From: a virus | Strand: one strand, 5' to 3' | Length of the DNA stretch: 30,978 nucleotides | Virus record (IMG/VR): IMGVR_UViG_3300030103_002759 | Coordinates: 1-30,978 of that record | Part shown: positions 15,341 through 20,967 of the stretch, one piece after another | How the letters are laid out: each line of letters starts with the position of its first letter | Position numbering within the stretch: the first letter of the stretch is position 1 | Program-made: the position numbers and the translations under genes | Notes under the pieces: model-generated | What the model was told of the DNA's origin: nothing | What the model saw: only the letters and a program-made list of their open reading frames with translations | Databases searched by the model: none

Positions 15341-15356
15341 AATCCCTTATACACTG

Positions 15357-15671
15357 ATTACAAAGTTACATATATAGATATATATTTACAATATAATAAG
15401 CGCTGTATTCAAATTCAAAAAAATATTTGTAACTTTGTAACTTTTAGTCTATTAGTAAGCAATACCAACACTTCCCGCCGTTACAAAAAAGTTACAAAGT
15501 TACAAATATTGTTCCGAACGCTCTAGAAGTGTTATTTGGCGCCAATCTCTGGTTACAAAAAAGCGCGACAAAATGTGCCAACTCTCGTATAGGTTGCAGG
15601 ATTTGACCCTTTTTCACCCGCCGCTCGCCCCTCGACTCTCGCTTCCAGATCGATTTTTGTAACTTTGTGAC
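15357..15671. repeat. Cluster of GTTACAAA octamer repeats (iteron-like)
   Basis: Five blocks of GTTACAAA or its complement: 15357-15370 (two units), 15426-15444 (two, inverted), 15480-15507 (three), 15551-15562 (one) and 15654-15671 (two, inverted, one with a change). Within blocks the units are head to tail at 8-bp spacing. The middle is AT-rich and without a credible gene (about 15341-15613). The last block lies in the 3' end of the exonuclease gene. A related copy (18144-18158) lies in the ribbon-helix-helix gene. Origin iterons or operators are both possible. Confidence 0.8.
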
Positions 15672-16336
15672 GAGTAAAAAGCGTCTACTCTCTTCAACCA
15701 CTCCCACTTGTGTTGCCTAAATTTTGCCCCATTTATAACAAACTTCTGAAAAAATAAATCAGGCGTACACATCAGTATCACACCCTGTTCAATTTGGGTC
15801 CCGTATACTTGGTCATGCGCTGTAGCATAGGCCACCAACTGTAAATAATAGTCACCAATATATTCTTCTCTTTTTGGCTTGTTCGATTGCTTGAAGTCTA
15901 TTATACTTTCGCGTCCCTGATAAATCCCACATAGATCCGTAGCACCCGCATAGAGTCCAGGATAATGTAAAACGCACTCAGACCCCCAAATTTCTTCCAA
16001 GTCAGGTAAACCCTTTTCGATGATCACTTTTGCCATTCTCTCAGCCTCTACGCCTTCGTCAGTTAGATCTAATAGGCCTTCTCCAAGGATATACTTCTCC
16101 AAATAGCTATGTAAAGCTGTACCCCTTGTAGCTGCCTTATTCTTGACACTTTCTGCTTCAGCCGTTCCTACTCGTGCTTTCCACTTAGCAATAGCCTCTC
16201 GCTTCTCGTCGCTCTCTGTGCCAGACAAGATTGTAGTTACAGACGGTAGCTTCTCTTCGCCAACGTCGTAGTGTCTTTTATTATTTATAAGCTCTCGTAT
16301 GGATTTCGGGTATTTGTATTTTTTATTCCACTTCAT
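15614..16336 (-). CDS. PD-(D/E)XK exonuclease, Cas4/MGME1-like
   Basis: A 240-residue nuclease of the RecB/Cas4/MGME1 type that would trim or resect DNA during replication or recombination. Motifs are H76 in RGTALHSYLE, D134 in AGATDLCG, D147-F-K149 in SIIDFKQSNK, and Q166 in YYLQLVAYA. I see no iron-sulphur cysteine set, which favours the MGME1-like type common in marine phages. The start overlaps the upstream stop (ATGA). The last 15 residues (YKNRSGSESRGASGG) are read from an unusually GC-rich stretch that also contains an octamer repeat block, so the natural C-terminus may be recent. Confidence 0.85.
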   Translation of the reverse strand: MKWNKKYKYPKSIRELINNKRHYDVGEEKLPSVTTILSGTESDEKREAIAKWKARVGTAEAESVKNKAATRGTALHSYLEKYILGEGLLDLTDEGVEAERMAKVIIEKGLPDLEEIWGSECVLHYPGLYAGATDLCGIYQGRESIIDFKQSNKPKREEYIGDYYLQLVAYATAHDQVYGTQIEQGVILMCTPDLFFQKFVINGAKFRQHKWEWLKRVDAFYSSQSYKNRSGSESRGASGG

Positions 16337-16584
16337 TTCTCACCCTTAAAAAATTTAGCCAAGTATTTACAATACTCAGCATCTTCATTCACAAATATAG
16401 GTTGTTTCATTTCGTCAGCGGGGACACCACGTCTGGCACTCTCCCCATCTGACGCCGAGAGTCGTTGCTCAGGCTTTGAAATGCCTTCATCGCTAAGGTC
16501 CAGGGAATCGCCAGTGGCAGAATATGTACCCCTATCTCGGTCAATACTTTTTAATCTTAAAATTCTTTTAATGAGTTTAAGCAT
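16333..16584 (-). CDS. Hypothetical protein, 83 aa
   Basis: Not recognised. It begins with a basic amphipathic helix (MLKLIKRILRLKSIDRD), has a Ser- and Asp-rich low-complexity middle, and ends in VNEDAEYCKYLAKFFKGEK, probably helical. It overlaps the LAGLIDADG gene upstream by eight bases and the exonuclease downstream by ATGA, so it is an integral member of the chain. It may partner the exonuclease, but only position supports that. Confidence 0.6.
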   Translation of the reverse strand: MLKLIKRILRLKSIDRDRGTYSATGDSLDLSDEGISKPEQRLSASDGESARRGVPADEMKQPIFVNEDAEYCKYLAKFFKGEK

Positions 16585-16909
16585 AATGTTTTATAATTTC
16601 TTTTAATTTATCTCTCTTAACAATACTATATGGCATAATTATGTTAGCAAATTTTAAAGCAAGTTTATGGCTCGCTCGGTATCTCCATTGAGGTTTTTTA
16701 CCCATACCACCAACTTTTGCTTTGTAATGTATATTACCAAAACCTACAAAATTTTTTACCCAATGTATAACTTCTTTATTTGTCATAGCAATCTCGCACG
16801 AATGAACTCGTGTAGTTTTATTACTTTTTTTATATCTTTGCATATAATTTGAGGCACAACCATCAGCATCAAATAAACCTGCAAGATAAGATCTATCTTT
16901 TTCTTGCAT
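16577..16909 (-). CDS. LAGLIDADG-type homing endonuclease, single motif
   Basis: The 110-residue product has YLAGLFDADGCAS at residues 8-20, the LAGLIDADG helix with the catalytic Asp. The expected alpha-beta-beta-alpha core follows (SCEIAMTNKEVIHWVKNFVG, then WRYRASHKLALKFANIIMPY). One motif implies a homodimer cutting a near-palindromic site of roughly 20 bases. The start at 16909 is chosen for AAAGGA eight bases upstream; the longer frame to 16960 would run inside another gene. It is free-standing, overlaps both neighbours, and no intron or intein boundary was seen, so it may act as a selfish element or have been co-opted. Confidence 0.85.
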   Translation of the reverse strand: MQEKDRSYLAGLFDADGCASNYMQRYKKSNKTTRVHSCEIAMTNKEVIHWVKNFVGFGNIHYKAKVGGMGKKPQWRYRASHKLALKFANIIMPYSIVKRDKLKEIIKHYA

Positions 16910-17063
16910 AGCCCGTTCCTTTTTCTCGGTTAGCCCATCTTTTACGCCATGCAAATCCATTCATTTTACTTCCAATAGATTCCATCCAAGATAAAGGTAC
17001 GTCTACAAATCTTTTATACTTTCTCTTTATAAGATCTATTGTATCAGGTATCGTTCTAATCAT
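16893..17063 (-). CDS. Small basic hypothetical protein, 56 aa
   Basis: The ATG at 17063 follows AGGAGAAGCTGATC, a strong ribosome-binding site, and overlaps the end of the previous gene. The product starts MIRTIPDTIDLIKRKYKRFV and ends with a very basic FAWRKRWANREKGTGYARKR. It is probably a small nucleic-acid-associated protein, by charge only. Its last 17 bases overlap the homing endonuclease gene. Confidence 0.65.
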   Translation of the reverse strand: MIRTIPDTIDLIKRKYKRFVDVPLSWMESIGSKMNGFAWRKRWANREKGTGYARKR

Positions 17064-17199
17064 GATCAGCTTCTCCTGCAGTTAAATCAATCCAACTATA
17101 TTTATAACAAAGTCTAGATAACAGATCCCACTTACCTGTCTCTCTACATTTCTTAGCTATACATTTAATTCTAAATGCTAATGCGTCTTTTCTTTTCAT
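17056..17199 (-). CDS. Small hypothetical protein, 47 aa
   Basis: Starts at 17199 in an ATGA overlap with the gene before it and ends at 17056, inside the next start region. The product reads MKRKDALAFRIKCIAKKCRE, then TGKWDLLSRLCYKYSWIDLT. It is basic and helical, with three cysteines not in a clear zinc pattern. Not recognised; support comes from the unbroken overlap chain. Confidence 0.6.
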   Translation of the reverse strand: MKRKDALAFRIKCIAKKCRETGKWDLLSRLCYKYSWIDLTAGEADHD

Positions 17200-17324
17200 T
17201 TCTTTCTCCGTTTGTGTCGGCCCATATACCATTCTCCTGGTTCATAGTTCCAACGTTTACCGTGATGGCCGCGTAGGTCTGCGTACCACATTCTTAATCT
17301 TACTATCCATTTCTTCAATGTCAT
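17196..17324 (-). CDS. Small basic Trp-rich protein, 42 aa
   Basis: Its ATG at 17324 overlaps the TGA of the upstream 75-residue gene, and its own TGA overlaps the next ATG. The product, MTLKKWIVRLRMWYADLRGH then HGKRWNYEPGEWYMG, is strongly basic with five tryptophans. Small marine-phage proteins of this look are familiar to me but have no known function. It could bind nucleic acid or membranes. Confidence 0.65.
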   Translation of the reverse strand: MTLKKWIVRLRMWYADLRGHHGKRWNYEPGEWYMGRHKRRKK

Positions 17325-17548
17325 AAACCGCCAGTATTCCTAAACTGTTTTATTTGGTCTTCTATTTGTTTACTTAGTTTTTTATTATCAAGTCTCACTT
17401 TAATAAGTTCCTCTGTTAACATGTCGATATGCTGGTGTAAATATTTATTTCTCTCTATCCATATTTCTATCGGCACATCTGCGTTTACATACTCTTCATG
17501 TTCACTCATAACTTCTTTCTTTGTAGCTTCGTATAGTTCGTCTGTCAC
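17321..17548 (-). CDS. Predicted coiled-coil protein, 75 aa
   Basis: The start is a GTG at 17548 with AGGAGG nine bases upstream. That GTG overlaps the stop of the lipoprotein gene (GTGA). After an acidic N-terminus the segment from about residue 30 to 70 (NKYLHQHIDMLTEELIKVRL, then DNKKLSKQIEDQIKQF) has the heptad spacing of a coiled coil. Not recognised. As it follows a lipoprotein, a role at the envelope is possible but unsupported. Confidence 0.65.
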   Translation of the reverse strand: MTDELYEATKKEVMSEHEEYVNADVPIEIWIERNKYLHQHIDMLTEELIKVRLDNKKLSKQIEDQIKQFRNTGGL

Positions 17549-17676
17549 TTTTTCTTACCTCCTGTAAGTATTTGTTTTATTACTGTTCCTGTTGGATCTA
17601 GTAAATCACCTGGATCCATAGTTTTACTGCAACTTGTTAATGTCAACACCACTATAATCATAACTAGGTTCTTCAT
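17545..17676 (-). CDS. Small lipoprotein, 43 aa
   Basis: The ATG at 17676 follows GGAGAAATAG. The product MKNLVMIIVVLTLTSCSKTM has a basic start, a hydrophobic core and a lipobox LTSC with Cys16, so it should be lipidated and reach the envelope. The mature part is only 28 residues (SKTMDPGDLLDPTGTVIKQI onward). Its size resembles Rz1-type outer-membrane spanins, but no matching inner-membrane partner overlaps it. Instead its first 53 bases overlap, in another frame, the zinc-ribbon gene. Confidence 0.7.
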   Translation of the reverse strand: MKNLVMIIVVLTLTSCSKTMDPGDLLDPTGTVIKQILTGGKKK

Positions 17677-17797
17677 CTATTTCTCCTGCCGATTCACATT
17701 TAGCACATTGAATTGTAATTTTCTCACTTTCTGTTTGGTCTTTCCATATCCTTCGATATCCATTACCCATACATCTATCACAAATTTTACGCACCAT
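17624..17797 (-). CDS. Small zinc-ribbon protein, 57 aa
   Basis: Starts at the ATG at 17797 inside the end of the 92-residue gene. The product contains C6-x2-C9 in KICDRCMGNGYRRIW and C31-x2-C34 in IQCAKCESAGEI, a DnaJ-like or ribbon-type four-cysteine zinc site, then a short acidic tail (DEEPSYDYSG). It may bind nucleic acid or another protein. The longer frame at 17677-17880 in the same place lacks these features and is taken to be a shadow. Confidence 0.7.
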   Translation of the reverse strand: MVRKICDRCMGNGYRRIWKDQTESEKITIQCAKCESAGEIDEEPSYDYSGVDINKLQ

Positions 17798-18065
17798 TTG
17801 GAATCCATTTGTTTATTTTGTTTTTTGCTTTTCGCAAAATATATCTTGGATCGTATCCTGCCATTTGACATACAGAGCAAAAATCACCGTTAGCAATGTC
17901 CATCCATTCTAATGCTGATCTCATTTCTCCGTATGTTAAAGGCAAAGCATTATATTTCTTAGAGCATGCTTCATATATTCCCTGCGATAAAACAGCTTTC
18001 CATAACTTTTCTTCTGGTGTTAATTTTCGTTCTAAAAATACACCGCTATTTGCTAAGTCTGCCAT
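17787..18065 (-). CDS. Hypothetical protein, 92 aa
   Basis: Not recognised. It starts MADLANSGVFLERKLTPEEK and is helical, with LWKAVLSQGIYEACSKKYNA and a C-terminal FCSVCQMAGYDPRYILRKAK. The single C-x2-C could bind metal with other ligands. The C-terminal pattern, with an aromatic residue, a Pro-Arg and a basic helix, recalls small DNA-binding proteins, but this is weak. It overlaps the ribbon-helix-helix gene by 20 bases at its start and the zinc-ribbon gene at its end. Confidence 0.65.
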   Translation of the reverse strand: MADLANSGVFLERKLTPEEKLWKAVLSQGIYEACSKKYNALPLTYGEMRSALEWMDIANGDFCSVCQMAGYDPRYILRKAKNKINKWIPNGA

Positions 18066-18216
18066 TTAATTTTCTCGCTTTCTCATTTACTAATGTTTTT
18101 ACTACTTGACTACGACTAAGTTTTACGTCAGGCGCAATTTTAGTTTGTAACTTTGTTATTGTCGAGTATGTTTCTTTGTCGACAGTAATGTTTTTGTACT
18201 TGCTAAAGTCAGTCAT
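18046..18216 (-). CDS. Ribbon-helix-helix (Arc/CopG-like) regulator, 56 aa
   Basis: The ATG at 18216 follows AGAAAGGTTATATAAG. The product reads MTDFSKYKNITVDKETYSTI, then TKLQTKIAPDVKLSRSQVVK. The pattern is a beta strand (KNITVD), helix A (ETYSTITKLQTK), a turn with LSRSQ, and helix B (VVKTLVNEKARKLN), the classic ribbon-helix-helix fold that dimerises and binds inverted repeats. It heads an eleven-gene chain, and a perfect TCCTAT-N4-ATAGGA dyad lies in its leader, so self-regulation is likely. Related half-sites near promoters at 10-12 kb may be its other targets. Confidence 0.75.
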   Translation of the reverse strand: MTDFSKYKNITVDKETYSTITKLQTKIAPDVKLSRSQVVKTLVNEKARKLNGRLSK

Positions 18217-18246
18217 CTTATATAACCTTTCTGTTATTATATTTTT

Positions 18247-18290
18247 TCCTATTTATATAGGACATTAACTCAAAATATACAAGAGGTCAA
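18247..18290 (-). promoter_or_regulatory. Promoter and perfect dyad upstream of the ribbon-helix-helix gene
   Basis: Reading minus, TTGACC (18290-18285) precedes a weak TAATGT (18267-18262) by 17 bases. A perfect inverted repeat TCCTAT-TTAT-ATAGGA (18247-18262) follows at the start-site region. The site also lies just before the plus-strand gene at 18290, so one operator could control both directions. Confidence 0.6.
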
Positions 18291-18502
18291 TGATTAATTT
18301 TTTATTAGTGATGAAGGTGTGTTCTGTCTTAGATGGAACTTGTTTACCTGAGAGAGAAGTAAGCTACCATGATACTTGGTTTGAATGTGCAAGAGCTGGC
18401 ACAGTTGAAACATTAGTTTTAATGGATGCCATTGGTGAAGATTTAATAAATAATAATAAACTATATATAACCTATGGTTGTAGAGCTTCTAATGAAGCTT
18501 AG
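18290..18502 (+). CDS. Small exported-looking protein, 70 aa
   Basis: The start at 18290 follows AAGAGG at a short distance. The N-terminus (MINFLLVMKVCSVLDGTCLP) is hydrophobic and may be a signal or anchor. The rest has cysteines at 11, 18, 33 and 64 (WFECARAG and YGCRASNEA), which could form disulphides outside the cytoplasm. Proteins of this build recur in marine phages as I remember them. Its stop overlaps the stop of the facing gene. It is a lone plus-strand gene within a minus-strand region. Confidence 0.6.
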   Translation: MINFLLVMKVCSVLDGTCLPEREVSYHDTWFECARAGTVETLVLMDAIGEDLINNNKLYITYGCRASNEA

Positions 18503-18714
18503 ACTCCACCATTACCATCGCACATATAGCCAATAACTCTCTTTTTATTATACATGTAGTAGTAATGATTAGACATAAAAGTTTTTTTTCGTTTCTCTGT
18601 TTTTACAACATTATTTTTCCACCACGTATGACAGCTATCTTGTACCTCAAAACTATCTAATTTTATATCGCCCCCGAATGTAAGATACATCAGGGTGATC
18701 ATTATGGGTTTCAC
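18499..18714 (-). CDS. Small exported-looking protein, 71 aa
   Basis: The frame starts at a GTG at 18714 that shares a base with the previous stop; an ATG at 18702 is the alternative. The N-terminus (MKPIMITLMYLTFGGDIKLD) looks like a short signal sequence, followed by a basic aromatic middle (NHYYYMYNKKR) and cysteines at C28 and C65 (YMCDGNGG). It resembles the facing plus-strand gene in its general build (short signal, few cysteines near the ends). Not recognised. Confidence 0.55.
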   Translation of the reverse strand: MKPIMITLMYLTFGGDIKLDSFEVQDSCHTWWKNNVVKTEKRKKTFMSNHYYYMYNKKRVIGYMCDGNGGV

Positions 18715-18848
18715 TAACGCCCCTGGCCCTTGTACTTCTTAGGACGCTTTACACCTGGTCCATACTTCTTTCTTATTCTTCCTGGTCTTTTTTTAGGTGT
18801 TCGCTTGTGGTAATTACTTACCCCAAACATAGGTTTCTTTTTAGCCAT
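18714..18848 (-). CDS. Very basic small protein, 44 aa
   Basis: Starts at 18848 within the end of the zinc-ribbon gene. The product MAKKKPMFGVSNYHKRTPKK continues RPGRIRKKYGPGVKRP and has about 18 Lys or Arg residues and no acidic residue. Such a protein should bind nucleic acid or sit in the virion with DNA. I recall near-identical basic peptides in several marine phages. No known function. Confidence 0.7.
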   Translation of the reverse strand: MAKKKPMFGVSNYHKRTPKKRPGRIRKKYGPGVKRPKKYKGQGR

Positions 18849-19065
18849 CTTTCTCGTCTATTTCTTTTTCTTTTTGAATAAATTCTCTGTCTCTATCATC
18901 AAGTTTTAAATACTTAATAGATCCATTTACATATTGTCTAGTCTCTTCACCACACATTGTGCATTTGTAAAAATCTGTAACGATAGCTACTAATAAAGTA
19001 TCTTCTTTACAGTGTGGGCATTCACCGTGCACTGTATCAATGTATCCAATTTTTATTGTTTTCAT
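18841..19065 (-). CDS. Zinc-ribbon protein, 74 aa
   Basis: The start at 19065 is chosen because its ATG overlaps the peptidase stop (ATGA); an in-frame ATG lies three codons upstream. Cysteine pairs ECPHC (around residues 16-19) and KCTMC (35-38) form a four-cysteine zinc ribbon with a beta hairpin between them (TLLVAIVTDFY). A charged helical tail (DDRDREFIQKEKEIDEKDG) follows. Likely to bind nucleic acid or transcription proteins, by fold only. Confidence 0.75.
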   Translation of the reverse strand: MKTIKIGYIDTVHGECPHCKEDTLLVAIVTDFYKCTMCGEETRQYVNGSIKYLKLDDRDREFIQKEKEIDEKDG

Positions 19066-19532
19066 CCCGTCCATGGTAAATATTTAACTGATCCGTCTTC
19101 TCTTCTAGCTTTAAGCCATTGGTTTCTATTGCCTTCTTTAGCATAACTACAATGTATCCATCCGCTTGTAGGTTCTCCTTCACGGTAGAACTCAAGAATC
19201 CCTTGATCTATGTCCAGGTTATTTTTAATCCAAATAGCTAATTCTAAATTATCTACACCTGGTATTTCAAAGTCTGCTGCAGCTGCTCCATCATCTGCAA
19301 CATGTTGACTATTAACACTGCTACCGATTGCAATACATAATTCTGCGCATCTAAATCCTGAGGATATAATTAATGGTTTGTCAAAATGAGAACGTATTGG
19401 TTGAAGCACATTTACTGCTAGTGCTTTTATATTTTCTATTTGCTGTGGATTAGGATTGTTATTAATACCCTTACGTTCAGCAACTTGTGATTTGCAAAGC
19501 TCGTCTAAAGTTATGTTCGCCGTTAATTTCAT
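19062..19532 (-). CDS. M15-family peptidoglycan peptidase (probable endolysin)
   Basis: A 156-residue peptidase of the M15 (D-Ala-D-Ala or L-Ala-D-Glu type) family. SGFRCAELCIAIG leads to H77 in NSQH, D87 in AAADFEI and H127 in GWIHCSY, the three zinc ligands; the region before H127 includes the expected E114-type acid. It would cut stem-peptide bonds in the host wall, and with several small membrane proteins upstream on the same transcript it is the best lysis enzyme candidate. No signal peptide is visible, so export would need a holin or pinholin. Confidence 0.88.
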   Translation of the reverse strand: MKLTANITLDELCKSQVAERKGINNNPNPQQIENIKALAVNVLQPIRSHFDKPLIISSGFRCAELCIAIGSSVNSQHVADDGAAAADFEIPGVDNLELAIWIKNNLDIDQGILEFYREGEPTSGWIHCSYAKEGNRNQWLKARREDGSVKYLPWTG

Positions 19533-19535
19533 GAT

Positions 19536-19616
19536 TTATTGTTTAAGACTGTAGTATATTATTACACATACTGCAATGGATGCTACTATAGTATTTAAAG
19601 GTAAAAAAGGTTCCAT
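19536..19616 (-). CDS. Tiny membrane peptide, 26 aa
   Basis: Its ATG at 19616 overlaps the upstream stop (TAATG), and its stop lies three bases before the peptidase start. The product MEPFLPLNTIVASIAVCVII ends YYSLKQ and is almost wholly one membrane helix. Position right before the endolysin suggests a holin or pinholin component, but 26 residues is very short. The coding call rests on coupling. Confidence 0.5.
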   Translation of the reverse strand: MEPFLPLNTIVASIAVCVIIYYSLKQ

Positions 19617-19849
19617 TACTCTAATATTAAAGCTTTAATAGACTTAGATCCATCTATATTTGTCTCTAATTGTGCCTTAGATCTAATACATTTATATTCT
19701 ATATTTTCTTTTGGGATTCTTGTTGCCTCACGTTTGTGCTTCAAACATATTGACATAGAAGACTTCCCTGTTTTTGGATCAATTTGTATTCTGTGTTCTT
19801 TGATATCTGGTCCTACAAACATTAGAAGAGCTACAATTTCTGCTACCAT
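19616..19849 (-). CDS. Hypothetical protein with N-terminal hydrophobic segment, 77 aa
   Basis: Starts at 19849 by a TAATG overlap. The first 14 residues (MVAEIVALLMFVGP) are hydrophobic and may anchor or export the protein. The rest is basic, with CLKHKREATRIPKENIEYKC giving a Cys pair that might form a disulphide. It lies between a coiled-coil membrane protein and the tiny membrane peptide in the presumed lysis group. Not recognised. Confidence 0.65.
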   Translation of the reverse strand: MVAEIVALLMFVGPDIKEHRIQIDPKTGKSSMSICLKHKREATRIPKENIEYKCIRSKAQLETNIDGSKSIKALILE

Positions 19850-20217
19850 TAGTGACCGTTCCCGTTTTTTCTAACTTTATCTTTTAATTGTTCTACATCA
19901 ACTAATAACTTTTCAGTTTGTTTTTGTAAAAACTGTATATTAACTTTGTTGTGCATCATGTCTTCAATTCTTGTTTCTATCTTCTCTACCGACTTATAAA
20001 GATCTTCTAATAAAAATAGCTGTTCTTGGTCTACCGGGACCTGTTCACTTTTTTTAAGCAAATCATTTTCAAACAACTCACGTGATGTCTCTAACGATAC
20101 TAATCTCGAGGTCAGCTCGGTATAAGCGAAGACGCCCATTGCGACGAGGACGATCAAACTAGCGACCGTCTTCATCGGCATCTGTACTGCTGCTGACTCA
20201 GAAATTTTTAAGGCCAT
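19849..20217 (-). CDS. Membrane-anchored coiled-coil protein, 122 aa
   Basis: A helix at about residues 17-32 (TVASLIVLVAMGVFAY) should span the inner membrane. From residue 40 to 115 the sequence is acidic and basic in heptads (LFLLEDLYKSVEKIETRIED, LQKQTEKLLVDVEQLKDKV), a long coiled coil that would lie in the periplasm. This build matches an Rz-like inner-membrane spanin or a virion-independent holin partner; the family is not certain. It is TAATG-coupled to the next gene and close to the M15 peptidase. Confidence 0.7.
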   Translation of the reverse strand: MALKISESAAVQMPMKTVASLIVLVAMGVFAYTELTSRLVSLETSRELFENDLLKKSEQVPVDQEQLFLLEDLYKSVEKIETRIEDMMHNKVNIQFLQKQTEKLLVDVEQLKDKVRKNGNGH

Positions 20218-20220
20218 AAA

Positions 20221-20322
20221 CTACTTATAAAAGCCTTTAAAAATCCAATTAACCCATTTGTTCCATAGGGCTTTTACTTTTTCCCACACTTTGCAACAAA
20301 TGTTTTTACATTTTTCAATCAT
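20221..20322 (-). CDS. Tiny amphipathic Trp/Cys-rich peptide, 33 aa
   Basis: The ATG at 20322 overlaps the end of the 216-residue gene by eight bases, and the stop is three bases from the next start. The product MIEKCKNICCKVWEKVKALW ends NKWVNWIFKGFYK. It is a strongly amphipathic cationic helix with four tryptophans and three cysteines, a likely membrane-active peptide. No conventional transmembrane helix is seen. Coupling on both sides is the main support. Confidence 0.55.
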   Translation of the reverse strand: MIEKCKNICCKVWEKVKALWNKWVNWIFKGFYK

Positions 20323-20965
20323 TTTTTTTCTCCTCAATTTCGTAAAAGAAGTTGTCTGTGTCTTCTGTTTGCCACTTCCTACTATCTTCTACATTCCACT
20401 CATTCGTTTGTACCTTCCAATCTGGAATCTCATCTTTAACTGTAAAAGATGGTATGTCCCAAATTAGTCTATTGTTAGGTTGTGCTGCATAATTGCCATC
20501 GTCTAAAGCAAGTATGTGTGCGCACTTATGTTCGTGCGGTATTTCCGAATGATCGGTATCTAATATATTACTCTCTGGGTGTGCAAAATCAACAGTAAAT
20601 AAGTAAGCACCACTGTGCCATTTTTTGTCTTTACCAATGTATTTACCGGATTGTCCGTCTAAGATATCCCAAGAATGAACAGCAGGATAGTAACTGAAAG
20701 AATTCCAAAGCTGAAGCTCATCAAGTCGTCTTCGTGGAACTTCTGTTGCCTTAAAACCCCGTTGAATAAACGCGCTAATAGGTAAGCGATAAAATACTGC
20801 ACCACTCTCCATAATACAGTGAAAGAGTATAGCACGCCCAGTGATAGCTGACAGGCCGAAGATAATACAGTCTTCAACTTCTCCATGATGTTTTTTACAA
20901 TCATATAAATATTCCCTTCTTATTTGAGCGTAGGTTGCTGGTATGTTTGCATTTAAATAAGCCAT
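20315..20965 (-). CDS. Hypothetical protein, 216 aa
   Basis: Not recognised. It starts MAYLNANIPATYAQIRREYL and has a beta-rich first half (DCIIFGLSAITGRAILFHCI, then GAVFYRLPISAF) and a Trp-rich second half (SYYPAVHSWDIL, KKWHSGAYLFTVDFAHPESN). The C-terminus is acidic. It directly follows the DNA polymerase, and I recall proteins of this look after the polymerase in marine podovirus-like phages. A replication or host take-over role is possible by position only. Confidence 0.7.
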   Translation of the reverse strand: MAYLNANIPATYAQIRREYLYDCKKHHGEVEDCIIFGLSAITGRAILFHCIMESGAVFYRLPISAFIQRGFKATEVPRRRLDELQLWNSFSYYPAVHSWDILDGQSGKYIGKDKKWHSGAYLFTVDFAHPESNILDTDHSEIPHEHKCAHILALDDGNYAAQPNNRLIWDIPSFTVKDEIPDWKVQTNEWNVEDSRKWQTEDTDNFFYEIEEKKND

Positions 20966-20967
20966 AA

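Noticed and set aside
15492-15707. 71-residue minus-strand frame over the octamer cluster
   Set aside because: It is out of frame with the exonuclease, low in complexity and has no ribosome-binding site.
16910-16960. N-terminal extension of the LAGLIDADG protein to 16960
   Set aside because: This part is inside another coding frame (16893-17063) and the ribosome-binding site favours 16909.
17677-17880. 67-residue minus-strand frame
   Set aside because: It overlaps the zinc-ribbon and 92-residue genes, and lacks their cysteine pattern and coupling; taken as a shadow.
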